A stretch of 64,000 nucleotides of DNA from Vitellaria paradoxa (lineage: Eukaryota > Streptophyta > Magnoliopsida > Ericales > Sapotaceae): positions 24,934,358-24,998,357 of the forward strand of contig CM034236.1 of assembly GCA_019916065.1 (NCBI GenBank). Reading direction: 5' to 3'. This document shows, piece by piece, positions 12,303 through 25,281 of this stretch. The position numbers and the translations under genes were made by a program. The notes under the pieces were generated by a model that was not told the origin of the DNA, made no database searches, and saw only the letters and a program-made list of their open reading frames with translations. Every line of letters starts with the position of its first letter. Positions within the stretch are counted from its first letter, which is position 1.

Positions 12303-12730
12303 TCACAGCACTCTCTCTCTCTCTCTCTCTCTCCCTCTAATACTCTTTCTTCTCTCTAAAAATCTTTCTTCTTCTCTCTCACTCTGAACTTGTTCTGGAG
12401 CTGGAGAAACCTATTCGTCGAGTCTGGAACGAGAGAAAACACCTTGGGGGGTGTATATATATGTGTGGATCCACTTAGGAAAATTATATACACACGTGTT
12501 GTTTCAAATGGGTCTAGGGGGTCTGTCTTATCTTTGAACTGAAACGTGGGATACCCAGGACAGGGTTAAATGGTTAAGGCTGACCGCAGCCTCGTCACGG
12601 TCTAATGAGATCGAGACACGTGTGATCATCCCCACCCACTAATTATTCTGTCACTGCTTGCGTCATCTACTTTGGACGCACGTTAAAGTCGGCTGTGACC
12701 AACGCTTTTGATATGCGCCTATCGTTGACT
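12303..12730 (-). promoter_or_regulatory. NAC gene leader and ABA/stress-type proximal promoter
   Basis: Read leftward toward the ATG at 12302. A TATATATA box lies at 12461-12454, about 155 bases upstream of the ATG, so the leader would be roughly 120 bases. The leader contains a (GA)n tract (plus-strand CT repeat 12311-12332) and no upstream ATG. Two perfect G-boxes CACGTG occur at 12493-12498 and 12617-12622, and an ACGTGG ABRE-type core at 12544-12549. A W-box-like TTGACT lies at 12725-12730, and a TGACG (as-1-like) core near 12661-12665. Known ATAF1-class genes are ABA- and wound-inducible, and paired ACGT cores fit that. The start of transcription is inferred. Confidence 0.65.
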
Positions 12731-13856
12731 CTTCTTCTTCTATCTTCCAAGTAGGCGTCTGGGGGCGGGTAAACTTCCCGTGCTCTCGTTGCTATTCGTT
12801 TGTGTTACGAGTAGCTAATAATTCGTTGACAAGTCAATGAATTTGCTAGTTTAGCTATTTAATGTCAACGCTTTTATGAGTTTTCACTTGTGAGAGTAGG
12901 AGTGGCTGTACAAGATTACAACGCATTCGACGGTGAATTTTAATTCCACGTCAGCTGATTTGGTTTTCCGCTGGACCATAGTAGATATGTTTAGGGTGGT
13001 ATAAAATTATAAAAATTAATACTTTTTATTTATGTAATAAATAATAAATTTAAATTTTATAATTTAATAATTCATATTTTTAGAAGTTTGTAAAATTCTA
13101 TATTATTTTTATAACTTCAAAACTGTCAATCTTCTAAAGTTATCTGTAATGACCTGTCATCCACCCGTATATGCTTTTCTTAGTTCGGAGTTTCAAATGT
13201 ACTTCCCTTAATTTAACGTGCATTTTCTTTTTTTTTTTTCTTTTTTTTGGGGTAAGTAACGTTGCATTTTCCAAATAAAGTGTAAAAATATAACTAATTT
13301 TTTATAACTTAATTTAATTTATTAGAATAATTTAAAATATATATATATATATCTAATACAATAGTGTTGAATCGTGAAATTGTATAATAACTTTCTATTG
13401 ACAAAAAAGAACTTTTAAGTATATTATAAAATATTTTAATAAACTTTTAAAATCTCAGTTGATAGTTATTGAATTATTTTTTCATTTTTGTCCGTTTTAA
13501 TAATTAGATGAAGTTGATTAAAGTCGAATTTCTACATGAGTAATAAAAATTTATATTTTATCAAATCTTAATTTAACTCAATTCTAAAAATTAAGTTTGA
13601 TTCTAGAATATATATTAAATTTCAAACTTACTTAATCGACACGATTTTTTTTATTTCAAAACGTTCGTCAATTTTAACATACGCTTCTATTTTTTTTTTT
13701 TTTTTGACATGTATTGCAAAATTAACTTGAATTAAAAATAATATTACTCTTAACTATATTAAAATAAATTTTCTTCCAATTTTATAAAAATAACTAAAAC
13801 TAAAGATATTACTTTTATTAGTCATACATTGTATTTTATCAAAATAATTCAAATAG
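12731..13856. other. AT-rich upstream intergenic DNA
   Basis: No gene is recognised. The first 250 bases are still of mixed composition and could be distal promoter. Beyond about 13000 the sequence is strongly AT-rich with T tracts (13230-13248, 13690-13705) and resembles decayed repeat DNA. Confidence 0.4.
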
Positions 13857-13859
13857 TTA

Positions 13860-14909
13860 GGGCCCATTTGACAACACTATCGTTTTTTTGTTGCTGTTTT
13901 TCTATTGTCATTTTCTGTTTTTTGTTTTCTGTTGCCATTTATTTTTTCTGAATTGAAAACTGAAAATGCATTTGGAAATGTAAGTTTTTTTATAATTATT
14001 AATTTTTTTATTTTAGAAAATATTTAATTTTATTAGTTATAAAAAATTAATAGAACTTAATAAAATATATTTTATATTAATTTAATTTAATAAATATGAT
14101 TAATTAAATTAGTACAGTAAATTATTTATTAAAATCATTTAATCCAATAAATATAAAATATATTAAATTATATTATTTATTAAAAATAATTTAATAAAAT
14201 ATATTTCATATTAATAAATAATTAAATTAGATTAATTATTAAATTAAATTATTTATTTTTAAATTAATTAAATTCATTTAATTATTTATTAAAATATTTT
14301 AATAAAATATATTTTATATAAATTAAATTAATTAAATCATAAATAATTTAATTTAATTATGATATTTATTTAAAATAATTTAATAATTATTATTAAATTA
14401 AATTAAATTAAAAATTAATGTAATTTAATTATTTATTATTAATTATTTTATATAAATTAATTTCATTATTAAATTAAATAAATTAATTATGATATTTATT
14501 TCAAATAATTTAGCAATAATTAATTATTAAATTAAATTAAATTAATTTAGCTTTATTATTTATTAAAAATAATTTATATTAATTTATATAATTTATTTAA
14601 TTTATTGGATTTAATTATATTATTTATTAAAATAACTTATTTTAATAAAATATTTGAATAAAATAATTTATTTTTATGTAATGTAACAAAAATAGATAAA
14701 GTTTTAACATTGATAAAATATTGACAACAGAAAAGAAAATCAGAGTTAAAACACATTTTTTCTGTTTATATTTTTCTGTTTATGTTTTCATTTTTTTTTC
14801 GAAACAAAAAACGTAAACAGGTTTATCAAACGTGTTTCTGTTGCGAGTTTACAAAATTTTAAAAACATAAACAAAAAAACAGAAAACGGCAACATTACCA
14901 AACAGGGCC
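13860..14909. mobile_element. PIF/Harbinger (Tourist-like) MITE, 1050 bp
   Basis: The left end GGGCCCATTTGACAACAC and the minus-strand right end GGCCCTGTTTGGTAATGT are imperfect terminal inverted repeats, flanked by TTA at 13857-13859 and 14910-14912, the 3-bp duplication of PIF/Harbinger insertions. Similarity of the arms extends about 100 bp inward (runs of TTTTCTGTTT on the left, AAACAGAAAA on the right). The 600-bp core is almost pure A/T, built from TTAATTAAATTA-type words. There is no transposase. Confidence 0.75.
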
Positions 14910-14912
14910 TTA

Positions 14913-17900
14913 GTATTCTTATTTAATTTTTTAACTAGTTAGAAAACTTGACTAATTTAGTTTTAAAATTATAATTTTTTAAAAAAAATTTACTCTCAAG
15001 TCTAATTAATATTTAATCCTTTTTTATATTTTTTAATTTAAAATGTACACAAAGTTGTTATTGTGATGGAAGTTAGATTTTGTTAAATTTAATAATATTT
15101 ACTCATTTTTAAACCCCTCTTCAATCCTAAATTAGTATTAGGCATTTAATCTTTGAATTTAAATTAAATCCTAATGTGTTCAAAAATATAAATTTTATAA
15201 TTGTAGTACATTAATAAGAAAATGAATCTATTTTAGAAATTCATGTGTTTACTTCACATTGTTTAAGATAACATTTCGCAATATTAGTGGGTATATTAGA
15301 CAGATGAAAAAAAAAAAAAAAAGAAATTATGGTCATGCATCGGTGTGGAACAAAAGAAAAAGAAATGAGAAAAGAGAGTATTGAAAAATAGAAGAGAAAT
15401 ATGTTTTATTTAATTAAAAATTTTGTATTAAAAAGGAAAAGTAAAATGATAAATTACGAGGGTAGATCTATTTGGATTAAATGAGGAAAAAAAAAAAAGA
15501 GTAACTCAAATATTGCGTATTAATCGATTTTTCAACCAGATGGTCAACATGACCAATTTAAATTTAAGATCGAATTATTTTAAAAAAAAAATTACTCTTA
15601 AGTCCAAATAATATTTAGATATAATAAGAGTCTAATTTAAATCATAATGTGTTCAAAAAAATATAAATTTTACTATTAAACTAATGAGTAAGTGAATCTA
15701 TTTTATTAAACTAATGAGTAAGTGAATCTATTTTAGAAATCCATGAGTTTACTTCATGTTAGTTGAGATGACATGCAACAGTAATAGTGGGTATATAAAC
15801 AAAAGAAAAAATAAAATTGTAGTCATGTATCAATTTAGGACAGAATGAGATAAAATTCAAAAAAAAAGTACTAAAAATAGAAGAGGGATAAAGTATTTAA
15901 TTAAAAAAATTATATAAAAAGGAAAAGTAAAATTGTAAACAAGGAGAGAAGACCTATTTGGATTAAATGAGAAAAAAAATTAAAGAATTACACAAGTTTA
16001 CCGCATGTATATAGATTTTATAGATTTGAAAGATAACCTAAATATTTCATATTAATCGATTTTTCAATGGGATGGTTAATATGACCAAGTTAGATATGAT
16101 AAGGATCTAATTTAAATCTAGTGTGTTCAAAAAACATAAATTTTATAATTATAATAAACTAATAACTAAATGAATTTATTTTAGAAATCTATGAGCTTAT
16201 TTCACGTTGTTTAAGATAACATGAAATAATAATAGTGGCTATATAAATAAAAGAAAAAAATAAATTTGTAATCACGTATCAATGTAAGACAAAAGAAGGT
16301 AAAATAAGAAAAAGGAGTATTGAAAGTTAGAAGAGAAAAGGTATTTCATTAAAATTTTCTATAAAAAAAGAAAAGTGCAATGATAAACATGGAGACTAAA
16401 CCTACTTGGATTAAATGAGAAAAAAAAAAAGTAAAGAATTATACAATTTTAGTGTATGTAGTAGTGTTGACTCATGTAATAAACGAAATTGTATAATATT
16501 TTTTATGGATAAAACATAATTTTTAATAAAATTATATAATATTATAAAATAGTTATTAAGTTATTTTTTTATATTAATATTTTCTATTTGTATCAATGTT
16601 AGTTATTTGATAGAGTTGATAAAAGTCGAGTCTACATATAAATACTAAAAATTTATAGGATAAAGTACAAAATTCACTCTTACAGTTTATCTTTGGTGTC
16701 ACTTTAGTCCCTCACATTTTTATTATAACAAACAAATCTCTACACTTTCGATCAAGTAACAATTTAATTTTTCATTAGTTAGCCATTACATATAACTATT
16801 GGACTGAAAGTAAAAAGTAATTTTGCAGTGTAAAGTCAAAAATCACTCCTATACTTTACATTCAGTATCACTTTAATACCTCATATTTTAATTGTAACAC
16901 TCAAATCCCTACGCTTTCAGTTTATATTTGAAATATATTTTACAAAATTATATTTAATAAACAATATAATTTGAAATATACTTTGTTAAATTATCTAATA
17001 AATAACATAATTAAATTATATTCAATATATTTTATTTTTATTAAATTAAAATTTTTAATAAATAGTATAATAAATTTAATAATTAATTTAATTTAATTTA
17101 GTTTAGTTTAATTAATATGAAATATACTTTATTAAATTCAATTAATTTTTAAGAAATTAAAATTAAATATTTTATTGAAATAAAAATTAATTTCTGTTAC
17201 CATTTTTTCTTGAAATAAAAACTAAATAAGCATTTAGAAATACAATTTTTTTATAGTAATTAATTTTGTTTTAATAAAATACATAATTTTATTAATGTTT
17301 TAGAAATTAATTAAATTTAATAAAATATATTTCATATTAATTAAATTATATTTGACTGTTACAATTGAAATATGAGGTATTAAAATGACACTAAGAGTAA
17401 ACTGTGGGAGTAATTTTTATACTTCACACAAATTTATATTTTATCAAATTTTGATCCGATCCAATCCTAAAAATATAAAATTTACTCTAAAATATATATT
17501 AAAAATATAAACTTACTTAATCGACTTGATCTCTTTTTTGCTTTAAATTGTTCGTTAATTTTAATATACATTTTAAATTTTGACTTATTTTGGATTGAGT
17601 TAGAAGTACTATTAATATTGAGATGACCAATTTAAATTTAAAATTAAAAATGTTTCTAAAAACAAATTATTCCAAGGCTCAAAATTTATTTTCTGTTTTT
17701 AAATTTAAGATATAACAAATTTAAGGTGTACATTCCTTATTTTATTTTGCTTTTAGACAATCTTTTTCATTTTTTATTTGTGTTTTTAATTTAATTACGA
17801 ATGTAATTGGAATACATAAATTTTATAACAATGTTGAATTCATAAACAAAGAGGGTCCCCTTTTGAAACCTATGAATTTTAGTGATGTGGGACAAATAAA

Positions 17901-20580
17901 CAAAGATTTTGTGAATGAGAAAAAAGAAGAGAAAATGGAATGAATGAATTTAAAAAATAATTCAAAATCTATAAGAAAAAGAAAAAATAGAATGGCATAC
18001 CACGTAGAATTGGAGTGAAATAAAAGACTACAGATAAAGTATATTCTTTTACTATTATAGATAGAGAATATAGATTTATAAAAATAACTCAAATATTGTA
18101 TTAATCGGTTAAAAATTATCAACATAACTAATTTAAATTTAAAATTAAAAACTTTTCTAAACAAAAAAATTATTCTGAGACTTAAATAAAATTTTGACAT
18201 TTTTTATGTTTTTAAAATATAATAAGATTTATTATTGTAAGAGAAGTTATATATTTTTTTAAATTTTATTAATATTTAATAACTTTTTAAATATTTTTCC
18301 TACTCAAATTAATTGTTTAGTAAATTTTATAACTACAATGAACCAATAGACAAGTTTGATTTAAGGAATTCATAAATTCACTTTATATTAATGAAGATTA
18401 CATTTCACAACTATATTATTTTTATAGACAAAAGTAAAAAAAAAAAAAAAAGCTGTAGTCATCTACTGATGTGGGACAAAAGAAAGAAAAAGTTTTGTGA
18501 ATAAGAACAAAAAATATAAAAAATTAAAAAATTGTATTTGATTCAAAGATTTGTAAAAATAAAAAATAGAAGGGTGAATATGGAGAGTGACAAACAAGAT
18601 TTAGTGATAATTTTTTTTGTTTTATAAATATAACTTAAATTAAAAATATTATTATTAATCATACGTTATTATGAATTATTGAATCTCTCAAATAATAGAA
18701 CAATTAGTAACTTTTTCTAATTTTTCCCTTTCATGTGATTGACTTCTTAGCAAAGTAAAATGGAACAAATTGCATGTAATATTTTTTTATTTTTTTATTT
18801 TTATTGATGTATATTATGCTATTACATTATTAGGTTTTTTCCCTGACAAGATTTTTTTTTTTGACAATTCATATTTTTAGTTTTTTTGTTTTTTTTTTTT
18901 TTTTGCTTTGTAATTTATAGAGGGTTTTTGTAAAATTGTTGAACTGTTTTGCACAGTACTATTCTTTTTTTTTTTTTTAATGGTAGATGATATTGGAGAT
19001 GAATGTTAAGGTTTGAATTTCAATTTGATTTATCTTTATTTCATTTATTTTCATTAGTGTATGAATTGATCAGCGATTATGATATCTTATTTTGTATCAA
19101 TTAAAAAAATAATAATTGTTTATTTTTTTATAATTTTTGATAAAATAAACTTAAAAGATATATTTACAAAGCTAATTTTAAAAAATTAGTAAAAAAAGCT
19201 TTCTTAGCTTCATGAAGTTATAATTAACAGTAGATTTTAATTTAACATGCAAATTAACAAAAAAAAGTAGACGATGTTATAAAAAAGTAAAAAGTGAAAG
19301 ATATTATTAGTTTTGTAATAATAAATAGAAAGGGAGAATAATTATGGTATTTGATATTTTTTATATAATTTTCCTCTACTATAAGGTTAGTTTTATAATT
19401 TTATAGGAGCAAACAAATGGTAAAGATTAGGAAAAGTTTTTGGAGGGGTGCTAATATTCCCGCATATATAAATAATACGAAATTAGAAGCATCACTCAAA
19501 ATGTTGTGTATTATTTGATTTTCAATCGAATGGTCAACGTAGCTAATTAAATCTAAAATTGAATTTTTTAAATTTAATTGATATTTAATAATTTCTAAAC
19601 CCTTTATCAAGCTTAATTAATATTTAAACATTTTTTCGTGCTTTTAAACATCCAAATAATATAAATTTTATAATTATAATGAACTAGTAAGTGGGTTTAT
19701 TTAAGAAATTTATGAGTTCACTTTACATTTGTTATGATTACATTACAATCACAATGACTTTATACGGAAAAAAAAAAAGTTGGAGTTATGGTTATATATC
19801 GATGTAGGAGAAAAGAAAATAAAAACTTTGTGAATAAGAAAATAAAGTATTAAAAAAATAAGAATAGAGTATTTTATTCAAAGAATTGTTAAAAAAAGAA
19901 AAAAATATATAGTAGGATAGTGAATAGGTGGTGTGTTATGTAGGATTTGATTTAATGAGAAAAAAATGAATGAATTTCATAATTTTAGTGTCTATATATT
20001 GATACAGATAAATAGAATAAAATAACTTTTGATTGGTTTTATAAAAAAAATAACTCAAATTAAAAATATTAATAATTGTAGGATCAACTTAACCAATTTA
20101 AATTTAAAATTAGAATAAAAAAATTATTTCAAAGCTTAATATAAATTAAATATTAAGTGTTGTTATTATGAGAGAATTTAAATTTTTTCACAAACCTAAT
20201 TATTATTTAGGCTTTTTTTTTTTTTGTATTTCTGAATTTAATTTCTAATGTATTTGAAATATTTAAATTTTTTAATTACACTGAATCATTAAGCAAATAA
20301 AGTCCATTCTAGAACTATAAGAGATCATTTTACATCTATTAAAATTATATGCCAGTGATTTTATATGCAAAAGAAAAAGTGAAGTTGAGGTTTTCTACTA
20401 ATGTAAAACCAAAAAAAAAAAGTCATAAATAAGGAAAGAGAGGAGAAGAAGAGGGAATGAAGGAGTTTCAAAATAATTTAAAAATTTGTTTAAAAAAGGG
20501 AATAGAATGGAGATTAAATAAATATGCCATATAAGATTAAAATGAAGGAGAGAGGTAGCAAGAACAATATTCTTTTAGTA
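14913..20580. repeat. Degenerate dispersed-tandem repeat block, gene-free
   Basis: Two landmarks recur in the same order and orientation. The first is a GTCATGCATCGGTGTGG-like word near 15331, 15814, 16271, 17872, 18452, 19790 and 20385, usually after a purine tract and before AAAAGAAARAAA. The second is a GGTCAACATGACCAATTTAA-like word near 15541, 16073, 17622, 18120, 19531 and 20082. Spacing is about 460-600 bp in the best-kept part and longer where insertions or decay intervene (a MITE sits at 16658-17429). Open frames at 17823-18200 and 19401-19610 are AT-rich artefacts. The origin of the repeat is unknown. Confidence 0.6.
16658..17429. mobile_element. Mutator-like MITE with long inverted repeats, 772 bp
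   Basis: The left end GGATAAAGTACAAAATTCAC and the minus-strand right end GTGTGAAGTATAAAAATTAC start arms that remain alignable for about 75 bp. They share the blocks CAGTTTA-CTCTT, GTGTCA-TTTTA and CCTCA-ATTT. A second, direct copy of the left arm begins near 16836. The flanks 16649-16657 and 17430-17438 are both AAATTTATA, a 9-bp duplication as in Mutator elements, although the word is low-complexity. There is no transposase; the core is A/T-rich. Confidence 0.65.
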
Positions 20581-21299
20581 TTATAGATTCTTTAGTTATT
20601 TCTTGAGTGTTTAAACTTGTTTTCTGAATTTTAATTTCATCACAAGTATTAATGTATTTTCACGCAAATTTATGTACTTGTATTATTTTTAAATATTAAA
20701 TTTTTTAAAGATGAAATAATTTTTTTTTTTATGCAAAAGTGTAGAAAGTAATTAAGAATGAAATGTAATAATTGTCACCACATTTCGGAGTACAATACTG
20801 TTTATTTAAACTTGGGTTAGAAGTAATGCGAGGATCACTTTGGATTGAGTTATTTGCAACTAATTTAAAGTTTTGACAGAATTCAATATTTATATGATTT
20901 TAAAACATGATCTATCATAAAGATGCTTATATAACATATGTAACATTTTAACCATTCTATCCAGGTAATGCGAGATATAAGTGTCACTGCTTATCAATGA
21001 TAGCTCATCTGGCATTTCCGTACAGTTGCCTATATTATCGCCAATCCATCCCAATAACTTAAATTTATTTTGTTATTTAGAATGAATTAATAAAATGAAA
21101 AGAAAACAAATTTGACATTTATTGAAACTGTCAGTTATATTTGATTAATAGTGTGAAATGACACACATATAACTAATTTTACTTTCCTTTTTATTTTAAT
21201 TTCTCTTTGCAATTTTTATATTTTTTTGAGTCCCAAAGGAAACATTAGTGCAAAAAACACCGAACTACAACCAAATCGAAAAAGTTTAGAAGAGTACAA
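20581..21299. other. AT-rich DNA without recognised gene
   Basis: No domain, RNA gene or clear terminal repeat was found. A less AT-rich patch at 20960-21050 resembles old LTR sequence but could not be delimited. Confidence 0.35.
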
Positions 21300-22675
21300 T
21301 ATTACAACCCCAAAAGAAATTCAAGTTAGAAGACCAAGAGCTTTGTTAAGCTTGGTAGGGCTCATGCATAACTTCCTAGTCCCAACACATCAACCCACTT
21401 GATTGTTATTGCTTGTACCTGCATCAAAGTCTGTAGGGATGTGAGCACGGGTCCACTTGTGTCCACAAGTCTCAAACAAACATATATGATATGTATTCCA
21501 CACATGCAAGCATTTTATGATGTATCTAGTTACCACCTATACTCTAGAATCAAAATCATTCATTGACATCACCAATTTAGACTGTGTACCTTTATACACA
21601 ATAATATTGTAAAAAGAAATTCAATTCCAACCAATACTTAATTTTTAGATTCTCATTCTTAAGTTTCAATCCACGCTTCAATCCTCTTTTTAATGTTTAA
21701 TCAAAGTTGACCACACAACCATATTTACAATACCTATTGACACTTAATGACATCACAATGTGGCATCCAATTCCAAACAATCTTCATTATTGAATTTCCT
21801 AACATTACATCTAGTCACATTCCCAACCACATTATCACAAATTCAACATTTAATCATGTATTCACATCTATATTATCACATTCCAACAATCCATCACACA
21901 GCCATAGTCACACAATTCATCGGGGTTGGGTGTATACACAACACCATCTTTTATGGGTCCAGACCCAACGGAAACGACAAATCGAACACCATCGTTTAGG
22001 ATCACAATCCAAGGTCACGAGTAACCCATACACTCACAATGTTGTGGGCTACTAACCCATTGGCATTGACACCAAACTCTGTGCAGGTTCCAGGACTCTC
22101 AACCCGAGGGTAATCTCAAAACCCTTCCTGTTTACCACACCCCACCACGGCCCCCGTCACACAAACAATCATTCATCATATCACATCTCATCATTCACAA
22201 GTCCACATTCAACATCATATACTTTTCCACAACACAAATCCACATTCCAGTTCATCCCAAGATTCATTACATAACAACATTTATTAAGCATCATTAAACA
22301 TTTAACATCTTTCATTGTTATGAACATGAGTTCCCTTTGCCAAATCACAATTCATTAAAGCAATCACAAGTTCATACACTTCAACATTTAGTTTACATTA
22401 AGGCATATTCACAATTCTACTGGATTAGGACTCTTATCTCAAAGTAGGCTTCCAATTCATTTCATTTATGGTAGCAAGCATTCCCCTTTACATGCTTAAT
22501 CCCATAGGTTTAAGATAATCAATCTTTAATCACTTTTTAAAAGCTCATTTCCATTTTAAAATCCATACAATTAATCAAATAAAAGTCTCACATACAAACA
22601 TATTACCAACCCCTTCATAATCCTAAGGTAGGAAGTCAAGTTAAGAAAAATCAGGAAAAGTGTTCTAGTCTCTGT

Positions 22676-22830
22676 GGGCGCCCCACCAAAAGTTCATGGG
22701 CCCCCCTTAAGGGTCATGGGCGCCCCACATAAGATCATGGGCACCCCTTAAGGGTCATGGGCGCCCCACATAAGATCATGGGCGCCCCTTAAGGGTCATG
22801 GGCGTCCCACCAAAACCCACGGGCACCCCT
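22676..22830. repeat. Palindromic GC-rich minisatellite in LTR copy B (cluster 1)
   Basis: About eight imperfect copies of a 20-25 bp phrase built on TCATGGGCGCCCC followed by either ACATAAGA or TTAAGGG. The core GGGCGCCC is self-complementary. Some copies carry GGGCACCCC or GGGCGTCCC, which fit methyl-C decay of CpG. A related cluster of four copies lies at 23609-23680, oriented the same way. Confidence 0.85.
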
Positions 22831-23608
22831 CTGCTGTCCAGAAAGTCACTTTGTTTCGGTTCGAGACCTAAGCCATGTTTTTAGGTTCCAAACTTTACCC
22901 AATCCAATATCTGACCTAATACCTTATTTTCTTGGGTTGTTTAGGACCTAGAAGACTCCAAAAAGTCCATCAAAACAAATTTTAATCCATTCATTTCTTC
23001 AATACGAAAATCTTGCTCCAACTTATACATATATGTACACACAACCATTCATCCACACAAACTCCACTTCCAAGGCTTCCAAATCTTAAATAAATTTCAT
23101 AGAAGTGTTTACTAGCTCAAATACATCTCATATATGCTAAAATTAGACTAGAAATCCCTACCTTGACCGGTAAAAAAATAGATCAAAATGAAGGTGTCTT
23201 GAGCTTCCAAACCCTCAAACTTTTATGGCTCCAATCTTCTCCCTCCTTGATCAAAACTAAAAATGAATAACATAGGAAGGTTTCTTAGGGTTCTAATTTC
23301 AATCTTGTAAAAGGAATTTTAGTTCCATTAAGATTTGGAAGACCTACCTTTGAAAACCCAACCGGTTCCTCCTTTGGCCTTCCTTTGCTCTTCTTTTGCT
23401 TCTCACCCAGTTCTCCCTCTCCTAAGCAACTTCTCTCTCTCTCTCTTGCATCAAATCAATCTAATATATATATATGTTAACAATATTTAAAACCTCTAAA
23501 TAGTAATTCTCAGGCCTCCCCTCACCATTAGCTAGGTATAGGTGTTAATAGGGTAAGGCTTGGCTGGAAAATGCAGAGATCATCTTACTGCTGATTTTCT
23601 GCACAAGT

Positions 23609-23680
23609 GGGGTGCCCCTCATGGACCACGGGTGCCTGTCCTAGAGCCATGGGTGCCCCTCATAAACCACGGGCGCCCCT
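23609..23680. repeat. Palindromic GC-rich minisatellite in LTR copy B (cluster 2)
   Basis: Four copies of the same phrase type: GGGGTGCCCCTCATGGACC, GGGTGCCTGTCCTAGAGCC, GGGTGCCCCTCATAAACC and GGGCGCCCC. It lies 780 bp beyond cluster 1 in the same LTR. Confidence 0.8.
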
Positions 23681-25281
23681 TAGCGTGCTCCCGAGTCAAA
23701 ATGTTGACTTTTGAGCTATTTTGCCAATTTCTTCCAAAATTCACACCCCCAAGTTATCTTTAATGACTAAACTTACTTAATTAACATACTAACATGCCCA
23801 AAATATGTTAAAACCATCAAATTATATTAATATGAAAATTCAGGATATTACAAACAAGGTGGTGGTGATTCATTTATTGGTTAAGGGTTTACAAATTGGA
23901 AAATAAAAAGAAGGCTAAATATGCATGTTGGAGACCATAATAGTTCGAGTTGATTCATTTATTGGTTAAGGGTTTACATAATGGCGTACGAGGATCTAAT
24001 GAAACAAAGTCAACTTATTGAATTGTGTTTTTCAAGTCGATCCAAATAAGCTTGAGTTGATTATCGTATTCGCTTGACGGTATCAGTTGATTGTATTAGA
24101 TTTCTTTTATGTCAAGGCTAGTCTTTTCGTGGTCATGATGCATCAGTTCAATCAAGAAATCAAGGAAACTTCCTTGAACTTCTACAGTAGTATGCAGACC
24201 ACAATGAGATTATTAAGCAAACTATATTGAACGATACTCCTGAAAACTTGAAAATGATAGCTCCAAAATTCAAAAAGATATTATGAATGCTTGTGTAGTT
24301 GAGACCACAAATACTATCCTAAAAGATATGAGAGATGACTTATTCTCTATCTTAGTTGATAAGTCCCGTGACATATCAGTGAAAGAACAAATGGCAGTTA
24401 TTTTACATTATGTGGACCAAAGAAGAAGCATCATTGAGCACTTTCTTGGCATTGTACATGTTGAAGATACTATTACCTTGCCACTTAAGGCAGCCATTGA
24501 GTCTCTTTTGCTACACATGGATTGAGTATGTCAAGTTTGCGTAGCCAAGGTTATGATGGAATTAAAAATAGCAAGGTGAGTTCAATGGTCTGAAAACTTT
24601 GATTATGTTAGACAATGAATCTGCTTTTTATGTCCATTGCTTTGCTCATTAACTTCAATTGACACTTGTAATAGTTACGAAAAACACAAAAAATTTGGTT
24701 CATTCTTTAACTTAGTTACAAATTTGTCAAATATTATTGGAGCCTCTTGTCAAATGGGGGATACTCTAGGAGAGAAACAGTTTGAAAAGGTGTTTGTAGG
24801 AATTTGTAGTTGTGAAATTATGATTGGGTGGGGTTTGAGTCAAGAAATAGCATTGAAAAGAGTTGGAGACACACGTTGGGATTCACATTATAATATATTG
24901 TTAAGTTTGATTGTTTTATTCTCCTCAGTGATTGATGTGCTTGAGATTGTAGAAAATGATGGAGCATATTTAGATTAAAAAGCCAGAGCAAGTGATATAT
25001 CAAATACCATCTAGTCTTTTGAATTTGCATTCAAGTTGCACTTAATGAAAACTATATTGGGAATTACAAATGAGTTGTCACAAGCATTACAAAGTAGAAG
25101 TATAAATATTGTAAATGTCATTACTCTTGTGAATGTATCCAAACAACGACTACAAAACTTGAGAGATGATGGATGGGAAAATTTGATGGATGAAATTTAT
25201 TATTTTGTACTAAACATGATATAGTTGTTCCAAACATAGAAGTTTTTTTTGCTTCGAGGAAGATCACATCCCAATGCTCAT

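Larger units (their letters stand above)
21300..23852 (-). mobile_element. LTR copy B of the long-LTR Ty3-like family
   Basis: About 2.55 kb. It shares with copies A and C the GTGAGCACGG word (near 21440), the GTGCAGGTTCCAGGACTC block (near 22080) followed by CAACCC, and a terminus ending ATTACA at 23852; read on the minus strand it starts TGTAATATCCTGAATTTTC, typical of chromovirus LTRs. The left end is decayed (ATTACAACCCC). No matching 5-bp duplication was found, so it is either an old solo LTR or a fragment. Two clusters of GGGCGCCCC-type minisatellite lie inside (22676-22830 and 23609-23680). The frames at 21747-22055 and 23560-23763 are artefacts. Confidence 0.65.

Noticed and set aside
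17823..18200. 125-residue Phe/Ile-rich frame resembling a membrane protein
   Set aside because: It arises from A-rich sequence on the opposite strand inside the degenerate repeat block; composition alone explains the hydrophobicity.
22676..22830. Possible CRISPR-like repeat array
   Set aside because: The repeats are short, imperfect, palindromic and lack unique spacers, and the context is a plant LTR.
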